In this document: one piece after another, positions 1-8,290 of the stretch
Position numbering within the stretch: the first letter of the stretch is position 1
Layout of the letters: the number at the start of each line of letters is the position of its first letter
Source: Bacteroidota bacterium
GTDB taxonomy: Bacteria; Bacteroidota; Bacteroidia; Bacteroidales; VadinHA17
DNA: 64,000 nt
Reading direction: 5' to 3'
Assembly: GCA_029547705.1 (NCBI GenBank)
Contig: JAKPOU010000065.1
Span: forward strand, 22,912-86,911
Program-made: the position numbers and the translations under genes
The notes under the pieces: model-generated
Databases searched by the model: none
What the model was told of the DNA's origin: nothing
The model's input: only the letters and a program-made list of their open reading frames with translations

Positions 1-1
1 C

Positions 2-226
2 CTTCATCTTAGAAATGCACCAACCAGGCTCATGAAAGACCTCGGATATCACAGCGGATATAAATATGCCCATGATTATGAAGGAAATTTCATTCCTGAC
101 AGCTTCCTGCCCGACGGACTTGAAAGCAAAAAGTTTTATGACCCGGGAGCTAATCCACGTGAGGAGGAAATAAGAAAAAGACTATCCGCCATATGGAGAG
201 ATTATTATGATTATAATAAAGAGTAA
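2..226 (+). CDS. rarA: Replication-associated recombination ATPase RarA, C-terminal end (5' truncated by window)
   Basis: The frame is open to the left edge of the window and ends at a TAA at 224-226, so only the last 74 or so codons are present. The visible residues (LHLRNAPTRLMK, then GYKYAHDYEGNF, FLPDGL, KFYDPGANPRE) match the conserved C-terminal tail of the RarA/MgsA family as I remember it. RarA is a cytoplasmic clamp-loader-like AAA+ ATPase that acts at stalled replication forks. The ATG at 32 is internal and not a start. The AAA+ core lies outside the window, so activity cannot be judged from here. Confidence 0.85.
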   Translation, partial: LHLRNAPTRLMKDLGYHSGYKYAHDYEGNFIPDSFLPDGLESKKFYDPGANPREEEIRKRLSAIWRDYYDYNKE

Positions 227-306
227 CCTCCTTACAAAGTAAAACTTCTGTCCCTCAGTTATTACATAAATCCTCACTCCTGCAAAAGAAATTTCTTTTC
301 CCCGAT

Positions 307-322
307 AACAGGAATTCCTGTT
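307..322. repeat. Perfect 16-bp palindrome downstream of rarA
   Basis: AACAGGAATTCCTGTT reads the same on both strands and is followed by CTTTAATT on the plus strand. It could be a weak terminator for rarA (six-base stem, AATT loop) or an operator for the next gene. The rest of 227-427 shows no gene. Confidence 0.4.
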
Positions 323-427
323 CTTTAATTACAATAATTACATTAGCTTTACAATGATATCATTCCGTTTTTATTGATTCATACAGCAGCTAAGTTGAAC
401 AAGTTCATAATTTAAACACTACCCAAG

Positions 428-1129
428 ATGAAAAAGCTTTTTTTTATTCCGGTTTTACTGGCAATGTCATTGATTCTTAATGCCCAGTCCCTGGAGGAGA
501 TTGTAAGGAACTATACTGCAGCCAACAGGTTTGACCAGATTGCAAACAGGAAAAGTATCAGGATAACAGCAAGAATGTCAATGATGGGCATGGAGACACC
601 TATGGAGATATGGATGAAAAATCCCAACAAGGTAAAGACAGTGATGAATATGGGCGGACAGGATATCATACAGGCCTTTGACGGGGAGAAAGGATATTCA
701 GTCAATCCGATGACCGGATCAACACAGCCGGTTGAGATGAAGCCGGAAGAAATCAAGCAGCTTCTCAGCAATAATCTCTTTGACAACATGGTCGACAAAT
801 TCCTTAAAAACGGTCAGCTTGAACTTGCCGGGGAGGAGGCAGTAAAAGGCAGGCCGGCTATAAAGATAAAGGCCGTCTACGAACCGGGAACAACGGGTTA
901 CCTTTATATTGACAAAGAAACATGGTATCTGGTAAAACAGGCAATGAATGTGAACCAGGGAGGAATGCAGGCAACAGTTGAAACATATCCCTCGGACTAC
1001 AGGGAAATAGGCGGTATTGTCCTGCCGATGAAAATGACTACTTCGGTAAGCGGGATGGAAATGCAGGTCACATTTACGAATGTGGAGATCGATGTTCCGA
1101 TGGATGATTCCGTTTTCAGACTGAAATAA
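428..1129 (+). CDS. Exported LolA-like outer-membrane lipoprotein-sorting family protein
   Basis: A 233-residue protein with a Sec signal peptide (basic MKKL, hydrophobic stretch, cleavage after about residue 19 at LNAQ). The mature part resembles the LolA/LolB-like fold: an alternating beta pattern containing IWMKNPNKVKTVM, a GGQDIIQAFDGEKGY segment, and a late YLYIDKETWYLVK strand. Proteins of this type are periplasmic and bind lipid or lipoprotein acyl chains. Whether this is the true lipoprotein carrier or one of the many LolA-like paralogues in Bacteroidota cannot be told from sequence alone. It stands alone between rarA and a strong terminator at 1159-1190. Confidence 0.7.
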   Translation: MKKLFFIPVLLAMSLILNAQSLEEIVRNYTAANRFDQIANRKSIRITARMSMMGMETPMEIWMKNPNKVKTVMNMGGQDIIQAFDGEKGYSVNPMTGSTQPVEMKPEEIKQLLSNNLFDNMVDKFLKNGQLELAGEEAVKGRPAIKIKAVYEPGTTGYLYIDKETWYLVKQAMNVNQGGMQATVETYPSDYREIGGIVLPMKMTTSVSGMEMQVTFTNVEIDVPMDDSVFRLK

Positions 1130-1158
1130 GTCCGGAGCAGGACTGAAAGCATGAAAGA

Positions 1159-1190
1159 AAAAGATGCATTCCGGGGAATGCATCTTTTTT
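1159..1190. terminator. Bidirectional rho-independent terminator
   Basis: The stem GATGCATTC / GAATGCATC has a short GC loop, is flanked by an A-run on the left and T6 on the right, and so works on both strands. It sits between the convergent LolA-like gene (plus) and the RNase P RNA gene (minus) and can end both transcripts. Confidence 0.85.
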
Positions 1191-1208
1191 CTTTGACCTG
1201 CATATTGT

Positions 1209-1581
1209 GCAGCGGGCCTGTAAGCCGGCTTCTGTACGGTTCCGGTTTCTGCGAAAGAACTTGAAACCGTTTCCCATCATTTATCTTGTCCTGCCATCGC
1301 TGGCAGGATCATACGATCCACCCCCCGGCACCGGACGAGCAATCCTCAAAGCCGGTATACATGATCTTTCAACCCATGGCATGTACGGCTTCCCGCGTCA
1401 CCGCGGAAACCGGTGAGCTCTTACCTCACCTTTTCACCCTTACCCGCAGCCCGGGGGCACGGGCGGTTATTTTCTGTTACCTCCACATATCCTCGCGGAT
1501 ATCTTCCCGTTAGGAAGCATGGTGCTCTGTGTTGGCCGGACTTTCCTTTCCGCAGAAGCGGAACGATGGGACAGCCTGCTG
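1209..1581 (-). ncRNA. rnpB: RNase P RNA component (bacterial type A)
   Basis: Read on the minus strand this stretch holds the conserved blocks of bacterial RNase P RNA. They are GGAAAGUCCGG near the 5' end, GGGUAAGGGUGAAAAGG followed by GGUAAGAGCUCACCG in the middle, and ACAGAAGCCGGCUUA near the 3' end. The two ends can pair (GCAGC with GCUGC), forming helix P1. Length is about 373 nt, normal for the family. The RNA is the catalytic part of the enzyme that removes 5' leaders from pre-tRNA. The 5' end was set from P1 and the promoter element at 1587-1594; both ends are good to a few bases. Small open frames across this region are chance. Confidence 0.95.
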
Positions 1582-1586
1582 CGTTG

Positions 1587-1594
1587 CAAAGATA
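1587..1594 (-). promoter_or_regulatory. -7 promoter element of rnpB
   Basis: Minus-strand TATCTTTG fits the Bacteroidota consensus TAnnTTTG exactly. It lies about 6 bases before the predicted 5' end of RNase P RNA, the spacing expected for this sigma factor. Confidence 0.7.
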
Positions 1595-1633
1595 CTAAAT
1601 CCATGGCGTACGCGTGCGAAAATTTAAAATGCT

Positions 1634-1641
1634 TATTTTTG
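1634..1641 (+). promoter_or_regulatory. -7 promoter element of the queA-family gene
   Basis: TATTTTTG fits TAnnTTTG and ends 15 bases before the ATG at 1657. It supports that start over the longer in-frame extension that runs back into rnpB. Confidence 0.65.
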
Positions 1642-1656
1642 CACGCATTGTTTTCT

Positions 1657-2883
1657 ATGAAAAAACTGTTTGAAAAAATCAAAATTGATGATTTCGACTA
1701 TGATCTCCCGGCGGAAAGAATAGCCCTTTACCCGGCCGGGGAAAGGGATGAATCAAAGCTGCTGGTATACTCGGGCGAAGAAACGAAGGAAGATATTTTC
1801 AGGAACATTTCCGGGTATCTGCCCGGGGATGCACTTCTGGTTTTCAACAACACCCGTGTGATCAAAGCCAGGCTGCTGTTTACAAAGCGGTCTGGTTCAA
1901 GAATTGAGATACTGCTTCTTGAGCCTCTGAACCCTTCTGACTATGGCCGGACTTTTGCCTCACAATCTCCCGTGGAGTGGAAATGCATGATCGGCAACCT
2001 GAAAAAATGGAAGGAAGAAAGTATTTCACTCCCCTTTGAGCTGAATCATCGCCTTTACACACTGACCGCGACCAAACGCGGGCCTGCTGATGAGGCATGG
2101 GGTGTAAAATTCAGCTGGGAACCGGCAGATATAAGTTTTTCAGAGGTACTGCTGGCAGCCGGTCATATCCCCCTTCCCCCCTATATTGACAGGGAAGACG
2201 AACAAAGTGATGCAATACGCTATCAGACCATATACGGAAGAATCAGCGGGTCAGTTGCTTCCCCGACTGCAGGACTGCATTTTACCGACAGGGTAATTAA
2301 AGAGCTGCTAAACAGAGGCATGCAACAGACAGAAATAACCCTTCACGTCGGAGCCGGAACATTTCAGCCTGTAAGGGCAAAAAATATCGCGGAACATGAA
2401 ATGCATTGTGAACGATATACAGTCACACGCAGTACCCTTGAGCTCTTGCTGTCAAAACCCGGAAAGGCCATTGCAGTGGGAACAACCGCTGTCAGAACCC
2501 TTGAGAGCCTCTACTGGCTTGGCAGGAAAATACTTACCGGACCTTCCGGCGGAAGAGAACCTTTTTATACCGCACAGTGGGAAGCCTATGGCGTGAACCG
2601 GGAGAAGGAAACCGGTACAGAAGACTCACTTGGCGCACTTCTACGGATCATGGATGAGAACGGAACCGACATGATTGAGGCTTCAACCTCCCTGATGATA
2701 ATCCCCGGATACAGATTCAGGATGACAGATGGCATGATAACCAATTTCCATCTTCCGAGGAGTTCTCTTCTTCTTCTGGTGTCAGCGTGGACAGGCAGTA
2801 AATGGAAGGAAATATATGATTTTGCACTGACTCATGATTTCAGATTTCTGAGCTACGGAGACAGTTCATTGTTAATAAAATAG
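1657..2883 (+). CDS. queA: S-adenosylmethionine:tRNA ribosyltransferase-isomerase (QueA family, long form)
   Basis: A 408-residue cytoplasmic enzyme of the QueA family, which transfers the ribosyl part of SAM to preQ1 in tRNA to make epoxyqueuosine. Family motifs are clear: FDYDLPAERIALYP at the N-terminus, FNNTRVIKARL, SPTAGLHFT, TLHVGAGTFQPV, FHLPRSSLLLLVSAW and the terminal FLSYGDSSLLI. It is about 50 residues longer than the E. coli enzyme, with extra sequence around residues 85-140 and 285-330. As I recall, Bacteroidota often carry a shorter canonical QueA plus a longer relative; this is the longer kind and may differ in substrate. The ATG at 1657 was chosen because the upstream frame lies inside rnpB. 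Confidence 0.85.
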   Translation: MKKLFEKIKIDDFDYDLPAERIALYPAGERDESKLLVYSGEETKEDIFRNISGYLPGDALLVFNNTRVIKARLLFTKRSGSRIEILLLEPLNPSDYGRTFASQSPVEWKCMIGNLKKWKEESISLPFELNHRLYTLTATKRGPADEAWGVKFSWEPADISFSEVLLAAGHIPLPPYIDREDEQSDAIRYQTIYGRISGSVASPTAGLHFTDRVIKELLNRGMQQTEITLHVGAGTFQPVRAKNIAEHEMHCERYTVTRSTLELLLSKPGKAIAVGTTAVRTLESLYWLGRKILTGPSGGREPFYTAQWEAYGVNREKETGTEDSLGALLRIMDENGTDMIEASTSLMIIPGYRFRMTDGMITNFHLPRSSLLLLVSAWTGSKWKEIYDFALTHDFRFLSYGDSSLLIK

Positions 2884-2930
2884 ACATTCACCTGCAGTTT
2901 TAGTTCATTTATCAATAACATTTTCAAAAC

Positions 2931-2962
2931 TTTTGAAATTAACACGATTTTTCTTTTATTTG
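2931..2962 (+). promoter_or_regulatory. Candidate promoter of the small membrane protein gene
   Basis: TTTTG at 2931-2935 and TTTATTTG at 2955-2962 (one mismatch to TAnnTTTG) are 19 bases apart, the usual Bacteroidota spacing, and lead into the ATG at 2976. The -33 part lies in a small inverted repeat, TTTCAAAA-C-TTTTGAAA (2922-2938). Confidence 0.5.
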
Positions 2963-2975
2963 CCAGTGACTAATT

Positions 2976-3212
2976 ATGAATGATAACAGAATACTTCAGC
3001 AAATTTATGCCATGTTTGGAATCTTCATGGTAATGTTTTATCTGGGAGGAGGAATTTTTTTCCTGTTTTTCGCCGACAGACTTTTAAACATAAACAAGGC
3101 TATATTAGGAATACTAGGAGGTACCTTCCTGCTTTACGGAGTTTACAGGATTTTCGTAACTTACAAACAGATAACAGACGCTTTTTTTTCAAAGGATGAT
3201 GATGAGGACTGA
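2976..3212 (+). CDS. Small two-helix membrane protein of unknown function
   Basis: A 78-residue protein with two hydrophobic helices (about residues 11-32 and 40-58), separated by a short loop with DRLLNINK, and an acidic tail DDDED. No catalytic motif is visible. I do not recognise a named family, though short two-helix proteins like this are common in Bacteroidota. It lies 92 bases after the queA-family gene with its own candidate promoter. Confidence 0.6.
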   Translation: MNDNRILQQIYAMFGIFMVMFYLGGGIFFLFFADRLLNINKAILGILGGTFLLYGVYRIFVTYKQITDAFFSKDDDED

Positions 3213-3311
3213 ATCTTCATCCGGCCTTTGCTCAGTTCCGGGGAAGAAGTCTTGGCATATACTTTGCGTGACAATAAATGGTACTGAAGACAGAGTTTGC
3301 GAGTTAAGATT

Positions 3312-4316
3312 ATGTTGAAGCTGATCAGGATATACTACAGAGGGAACTGCCCGGTTTTCCGCTTAATCAACGGGCACCTGCGTCCGGCCCTTGCCGGCAT
3401 TGTTTTTATTTCTGCAGCAATGCTGTATTCCTGCGGCAGCGGAGGAAGTTCCACAATGGACGAAACACCTACCCGGGGCAATATAAAAATAACCGTTGAT
3501 GAATCTTTTCAGCCGCTTCTCGATACGGAAGTATCCACTTTCATGCAGCTCTATACCAATGCAACGATTAAAGCCCGCTACAAGCCCGAAGTTGACGTGA
3601 TAAACGATTTCATGCGGGACAGTGTGAAAGTGATAGTAACAAGCAGGAAACTGACTGATAATCAGATAAAATACTTAAGAGACAGTCTCATTGTAGCCAG
3701 AACAATAACATTTGCATATGACGGCCTTGCCCTTGTCACCAACAAACAGAACAGGGACACCCTTCTCAAGTATGAACAGGTGAGGGATATATTCCTCGGA
3801 AGGGCCGTTACCTGGGCAGATCTCGACTCCAGATCGAAACTCGGAAACATAAGAGTCATATTCGACAATAACAAGTCAGGAAATATCAGGTATTTCAGAG
3901 AGCTGTTTGAAATTTCAGAAGCTTTGCCATCAAATTTCTATGCAGTGAATTCAAATCCCGAAGTGATAGAATTCGTATCCAGGAACCCTGATGCACTGGG
4001 TATTATAAGCGTGAACTGGATAAGCAACAAGAATGATTTCCGCAGCAGGAGCTATGCCGGACAGGTAAATATACTGGCAATCTCCCGCCCCATGATTGAT
4101 GACGGCTCCTATTACCGCCCGGATCAGGGATGGATCTACGACAAATCATATCCCTTTGTCAGAGAGGTTTTCATGATAACCAGGGAAACATTCAAGGGAC
4201 TGGGAGCCGGCTTTATCCAATGGTCTACCGCGGAACAGGGTCAGCGCATCGTTCTGAAATCGGGACTTGTGCCGGCAACCATGCCGATAAGGCTGGTACA
4301 GATAAGGAATGAGTAA
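3312..4316 (+). CDS. PstS-like periplasmic substrate-binding lipoprotein
   Basis: A protein of 334 residues with a lipobox (LYSC, Cys at about 41) after a hydrophobic stretch, so probably a lipoprotein. The mature part looks like a PBP type 2 fold of the phosphate-binding kind: an early IKITVDESFQPLL, then VIVTSRKLTDNQ, AYDGLALVTN, VRDIFLGRAVTWADL and GIISVNW. No pstCAB genes follow; instead a TPR protein and exbB-exbD-exbD-tonB do. That suggests a role tied to TonB-dependent uptake or signalling rather than a classic phosphate ABC importer. The ATG at 3312 was chosen; an in-frame TTG lies at 3297. The stretch before the hydrophobic core is unusually long, so the start is uncertain. Confidence 0.7.
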   Translation: MLKLIRIYYRGNCPVFRLINGHLRPALAGIVFISAAMLYSCGSGGSSTMDETPTRGNIKITVDESFQPLLDTEVSTFMQLYTNATIKARYKPEVDVINDFMRDSVKVIVTSRKLTDNQIKYLRDSLIVARTITFAYDGLALVTNKQNRDTLLKYEQVRDIFLGRAVTWADLDSRSKLGNIRVIFDNNKSGNIRYFRELFEISEALPSNFYAVNSNPEVIEFVSRNPDALGIISVNWISNKNDFRSRSYAGQVNILAISRPMIDDGSYYRPDQGWIYDKSYPFVREVFMITRETFKGLGAGFIQWSTAEQGQRIVLKSGLVPATMPIRLVQIRNE

Positions 4317-4340
4317 AAAATAATAAATCAGTATAAAGAC

Positions 4341-4368
4341 TTGCATAAAAGAAAATTTACTAATATTG
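4341..4368 (+). promoter_or_regulatory. Candidate promoter of the TPR protein gene
   Basis: TTG at 4341 and TAATATTG at 4361-4368 (one mismatch to TAnnTTTG) lie 17 bases apart, upstream of the ATG at 4391. Confidence 0.4.
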
Positions 4369-4390
4369 GACGCAAAATAAAAAAAGAGCT

Positions 4391-6634
4391 ATGAAACGTT
4401 TAATTTTTACCAAAGGTTTATTTCTGGGAGTGTTAATGGCAGGGCTGTTCATCGGCAACCTACAGGCACAGGACCTTAAATCCGCATTGCTTCTTACCAA
4501 GAGTGAGCAATATGATCAGGCAGGGCAGATGCTGAGGCAACTGATACAGAAAGAGCCTGCAAATGCCAAGCTCTATTATTATCTGGGTGAAAATTATTTG
4601 CTTGAATATTTCTCTGATACCATTTCCAGTTCATTTACACTGGCCACTGATAATGCAAAGGAAATATACCAGAAAGGTATTGATGCCAATCCCAATGACC
4701 CCCTGAACTATATCGGGCTAGCAAAAATTGCATTTTACCAGGGAGATGATCAGACGGCAGATGAAATGCGTGCCAAGGCAAAAAGCTTTCTCCTGCCCTA
4801 CAAAAACATCAAGAGAATAAGTCCTCCGGCACCTGAATATGCACTGGCACTGGCCAAGATTGCTGATTCATACATGAAGGAAAAGCAGGTTGACACTGCA
4901 GCTGCCCTGCCCCTTATCAGACAGGCCGTAAAGATTGATTCAAAAAATCCTGAAATCTATCTTATAGCCGGAGATATTTATATAACAGCCAATGATGGTT
5001 CCAACGCCATCAAAAACTACAACATGGCTCAGTTTGCCGATCCCCAGTCACCAACGGCCAACATGAAAATCGGAAGCATATACGTGAGGGGGAAAAGCCT
5101 TACCGCAGCCAGGCCGTATTTCGAGGAAGCCATCAGCCTTGATCCCAACTATGCCCCGGCATACAGGGAACTGGGTCAGTTATACTGGATGGCACAGCGG
5201 CTTGACGATTCCAAGGCAAACTACAAGAAATACCTTGAGCTTAATGAAGGAAATATTCCGGCGCAGACAAGATATGTAAACGCTCTTTTCTATGCAGGAG
5301 ACTATGATGAAGTAATCAGGAATGTGGAGGAGATCCTTGCCGTTGACAAATCAAGGACATACATGAACAGGCTGGCAGGCTATTCAAATTATGAAAAGAA
5401 AAATGCCGACTATGACAAGGCACTTTTCTATATGGAGGAACTTTTCAAATCTCTTCCGGCTGACAGGATTCTCTGGAAGGACCATCAATACATGGCCAGA
5501 ATACTTCTGAGGAAAAACCAGAACTATCCCAAACTTGCCGATGAACTCGGCCGCCTGGAAAATCAGCTTGACAGGGAAGAAAAAAGATATGCTTCCGAAC
5601 CGGCAGCCAGCAAGGCAAAAATGAAGCCGGCACTTGATGAACTTACTGCCAAAACAGCAGAAACTAGGCAAAAGGTTGCGGCTGCAAACAAGGAACTTGA
5701 CAGGGCCTTTGCGGAATATAACAAGGTACTGGAAATGAAACCGGACGACAGGGCTGTGATGAATGAAATGGCCACCAACTACTACAATGTCAGGCGTTAC
5801 AATCAGGCGGCCAAAATATGGGCCTCACTCATGGATCCGGATAACCAGAAACCCGAAGATTTCATGCAGGTTGGCAGGGCCTTTTATATTGGCGAGAATT
5901 ACAAGGCCGCTGACTCAGTATTCAATATTGTCATTTCCAAAGATCCCGGCTATCTGCCCGCGCATACATACATTGCCCGCACATATTCGAGAATGGATCC
6001 TGATACAAAAATGGGTCTTGCCAGGCCGAAGTTTGAAAAGCTTCTGGAAGTTGCCCAGACTGATTCTCTCAAAAATGAAAATGAAATGGTTGAGGCACTG
6101 AAATACCTGGGGTATTTCTACATGTCAAAAGACGAATACAACAGATCCAGGGATTACTATAACAGACTGATCAACCTCAATGAGGCAAGCAAAGACAACA
6201 AAATAAGCGGATATAACGGGATCGGCCTGATTGAACTGCGGCTTGCAGGTGCAGAGAAGGTAAATGAAGCAAGACTGCCCTTCCTTGCAAAATCAGCCGA
6301 AGCCTATGAAAAAATACTGGCCATTGATCCCGCCAATGCAGCAGCCAAGAGTCAGATAAGCTATATCCGCGATTTCGAGGCTCAAGTCAGAAAAGGTATC
6401 AACCCGAATGAGATCAAGGGTATTATCAGGGATGCGGCATCCAAACAGCCTATAGCCTATGCTTCGATCAGAGTGAAGGACACCGCCGCGGAAATGATGT
6501 CAAATACCAAGGGGGAATTCAAGTTTGAAATCCCGCAGGGCTCAGAAGTACTGATCATTAGTGCGAAAGGTTATGCAACACAGGAAGTGCCCATAACCAA
6601 GTCCAGAGTCTATAATGTTAACCTTACCAAATAA
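4391..6634 (+). CDS. Exported TPR protein with C-terminal carboxypeptidase-regulatory-like domain
   Basis: A 747-residue protein with a signal peptide (residues 1-27, ending NLQAQ). It is filled with tetratricopeptide repeats, for example AKLYYYLGENYLLEYF, PEIYLIAGDIYI and APAYRELGQLYWMAQ. A charged coiled-coil-like stretch at about 385-440 is followed by more TPRs. The last 75 residues (IKGIIRDAASKQPIAYASIRVKD onward) form a carboxypeptidase-regulatory-like beta domain, the kind often found at the N-terminus of TonB-dependent receptors. It is probably periplasmic and acts as a scaffold. Its place between the PstS-like lipoprotein and exbB-exbD-exbD-tonB suggests that it serves the TonB machinery, which is inference. 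Confidence 0.8.
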   Translation: MKRLIFTKGLFLGVLMAGLFIGNLQAQDLKSALLLTKSEQYDQAGQMLRQLIQKEPANAKLYYYLGENYLLEYFSDTISSSFTLATDNAKEIYQKGIDANPNDPLNYIGLAKIAFYQGDDQTADEMRAKAKSFLLPYKNIKRISPPAPEYALALAKIADSYMKEKQVDTAAALPLIRQAVKIDSKNPEIYLIAGDIYITANDGSNAIKNYNMAQFADPQSPTANMKIGSIYVRGKSLTAARPYFEEAISLDPNYAPAYRELGQLYWMAQRLDDSKANYKKYLELNEGNIPAQTRYVNALFYAGDYDEVIRNVEEILAVDKSRTYMNRLAGYSNYEKKNADYDKALFYMEELFKSLPADRILWKDHQYMARILLRKNQNYPKLADELGRLENQLDREEKRYASEPAASKAKMKPALDELTAKTAETRQKVAAANKELDRAFAEYNKVLEMKPDDRAVMNEMATNYYNVRRYNQAAKIWASLMDPDNQKPEDFMQVGRAFYIGENYKAADSVFNIVISKDPGYLPAHTYIARTYSRMDPDTKMGLARPKFEKLLEVAQTDSLKNENEMVEALKYLGYFYMSKDEYNRSRDYYNRLINLNEASKDNKISGYNGIGLIELRLAGAEKVNEARLPFLAKSAEAYEKILAIDPANAAAKSQISYIRDFEAQVRKGINPNEIKGIIRDAASKQPIAYASIRVKDTAAEMMSNTKGEFKFEIPQGSEVLIISAKGYATQEVPITKSRVYNVNLTK

Positions 6635-6682
6635 CCGGGTACATATACCAGAACCGGAATCTTGATGAAGACATATTTAATA

Positions 6683-6729
6683 AAGGATATTAATGAACGT
6701 TCAATTGTTTAATAATATCCTTCATTAAT
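6683..6729. repeat. Overlapping inverted repeats that allow two alternative hairpins, upstream of exbB
   Basis: AAGGATATTA (6683-6692) pairs perfectly with TAATATCCTT (6713-6722). ATTAATGAA (6689-6697) pairs perfectly with TTCATTAAT (6721-6729). The two pairings share bases and exclude each other. The loop holds a third palindrome, TGAACGTTCA. It lies in the 165-base gap between the TPR gene and exbB, before the exbB promoter. Confidence 0.5.
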
Positions 6730-6753
6730 TGTTAAAACAAAATTGAAAATATA

Positions 6754-6761
6754 TATATTTG
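6754..6761 (+). promoter_or_regulatory. -7 promoter element of the exbB-tonB operon
   Basis: TATATTTG matches TAnnTTTG exactly, 38 bases before the exbB ATG, with TTG about 22 bases upstream at 6730. Confidence 0.65.
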
Positions 6762-6799
6762 CAAATCAATAAATCTTAAACCTAAACAAATCGATAAAA

Positions 6800-7618
6800 A
6801 TGAGTAAACAAGGAAGTTCATTCAAAGAAGCATTGCAAAATCTTTTTGCAATAAGTGCTATTTTAATAGCATTTGTAGCATGCTATTTACTTTTCGTTAA
6901 TGTCATGGGAAACCCGGTCAACTTCGAAGGCGGCAATCCAAAAGGACATGCCCTTGAAGGAAACTACCTCGGAATTATATACAAGGGTGGTTTCATTGTG
7001 CCCATACTTATGACATGCGTTGTGGTCCTCGTAATTTTTGTGATTGAAAGGCTTATCACTCTCTCAAGGGCAAAAGGAAGAGGCAGATTAAACACATTTG
7101 TAAGAAAGCTGCAGGAACTGCTGGAACAGGACAAAATTGAAGAAGCAGTTGAAGCATGTGACAAACAGAAAGGATCTCTTGCCAATGTCATGAAGGCAGG
7201 CCTGGTAAGATACAGGGACCTTCAGGAAGACAAGGAGCTGGAAAGGGATCAGAAAATTCTTTCTATTGAAAAATCATTCGAAGAAGCTACCGCACTCGAA
7301 CTCCCGATGCTTTCGAGGAATATGGTCATATTCTCAACGCTGGCATCCATTTCAGTTCTTATCGGGCTGATCGGTACGGTTCTCGGAATGATCAGGGCCT
7401 TCGCAGCTCTTGCACAGTCAGGTGCACCTGATGCTCTTGCCCTGTCACAGGGTATTTCCGAAGCACTTGTGAATACCGCTTTCGGTATCACCGGATCAAC
7501 TCTTTCAATTCTGGCATTTAACTATTTCTCATCCTACATTGACGCTTACACTTTCAAAATTGATGAGGCTGGATTCAGTCTGACACAGAACTTTACTGCT
7601 TCACTGAAAAGCAAGTAG
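6800..7618 (+). CDS. exbB: MotA/TolQ/ExbB family proton channel protein
   Basis: A 272-residue inner-membrane protein. It has an N-terminal helix (about 16-34), a second helix (about 63-84, VPILMTCVVVLVIFVIERLI), a cytoplasmic segment, then two helices. The family signature (LPMLSRNMVIFSTLASISVLIGLIGTVLGM and ALVNTAFGITGS) lies in the last two helices. ExbB forms the proton-conducting ring that powers TonB. It is the first gene of a tight exbB-exbD-exbD-tonB operon, 32 bases ahead of the first exbD. It has one more N-terminal helix than MotA-like minimal forms, as is common in Bacteroidota ExbB. Confidence 0.93.
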   Translation: MSKQGSSFKEALQNLFAISAILIAFVACYLLFVNVMGNPVNFEGGNPKGHALEGNYLGIIYKGGFIVPILMTCVVVLVIFVIERLITLSRAKGRGRLNTFVRKLQELLEQDKIEEAVEACDKQKGSLANVMKAGLVRYRDLQEDKELERDQKILSIEKSFEEATALELPMLSRNMVIFSTLASISVLIGLIGTVLGMIRAFAALAQSGAPDALALSQGISEALVNTAFGITGSTLSILAFNYFSSYIDAYTFKIDEAGFSLTQNFTASLKSK

Positions 7619-7650
7619 TCTTTTGGTTTAATTCAAAATAATTAAAAGAA

Positions 7651-8289
7651 ATGCCAAAGGTCAAATTACCTAGAAGTTCGCCCAGGATCGACATGACGCC
7701 GATGGTGGATACATTTGCTGTTATACTTATTTTCCTTATGCTTACAGCAACCATGTCCTCACCTGAACCGGCAACTGTTGATACGCCATTTTCAATATCA
7801 GAGAAACCTATTCCTGATGCTAATTATATGACATTCCTCATATCAACTGACGGAAAAGTCTTCATGAATTTCGACAACGGTCCCGACACCCTTCTGAAAT
7901 TCAGGCCGAGAATCCTGGAAGAAATGGGCAAGAGATACGGTATCGAGTTCACAGAAAGGCAATTGAGGGAATTCCAGACATACCCTTCGTCAATGGGTGT
8001 CAGGATAGAAGATATGACAGAATTTCTGGATAACCAGGATGCCAATGCCCGGAAAGCATTACAGGTGGGGATTCCTATGGATTCCGCAAACAACCAGCTT
8101 GCAATGTGGATACAGTATGCACGTATGGTGAACCCCAATATTCAGGCATGCATCAAGGGAGACTCACAGGTTGAGTTCCCGGTGGTAAAAAGAGTTCTCA
8201 ACATTCTCCAGGATCTGAATGTCAAAAGGTTTAGTCTGATTACCAGTCTGGCTGCAGTAAAAATTAATCTGGAAGAAATACAACAGTGA
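7651..8289 (+). CDS. exbD: ExbD/TolR family biopolymer transport protein, first copy
   Basis: A 212-residue protein with one N-terminal helix (about 22-42) that carries the family motif RIDMTPMVDTFAVILIFLML. The Asp of MVD is the proton-path residue of the family. The remainder is a periplasmic domain longer than in E. coli ExbD. It works with ExbB and TonB in energy transfer to outer-membrane receptors. The two ExbD copies here differ clearly in their periplasmic parts, so they may form a mixed dimer in the ExbB pore. The next exbD starts one base after this stop codon. Confidence 0.9.
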   Translation: MPKVKLPRSSPRIDMTPMVDTFAVILIFLMLTATMSSPEPATVDTPFSISEKPIPDANYMTFLISTDGKVFMNFDNGPDTLLKFRPRILEEMGKRYGIEFTERQLREFQTYPSSMGVRIEDMTEFLDNQDANARKALQVGIPMDSANNQLAMWIQYARMVNPNIQACIKGDSQVEFPVVKRVLNILQDLNVKRFSLITSLAAVKINLEEIQQ

Positions 8290-8290
8290 T

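Noticed and set aside
1207..1598. Several short open frames on the plus strand
   Set aside because: They lie antisense to RNase P RNA and have no protein-like composition or start signals.
1519..1656. N-terminal extension of the queA-family gene
   Set aside because: It runs back into rnpB; the promoter at 1634-1641 and the conserved QueA start put the ATG at 1657.
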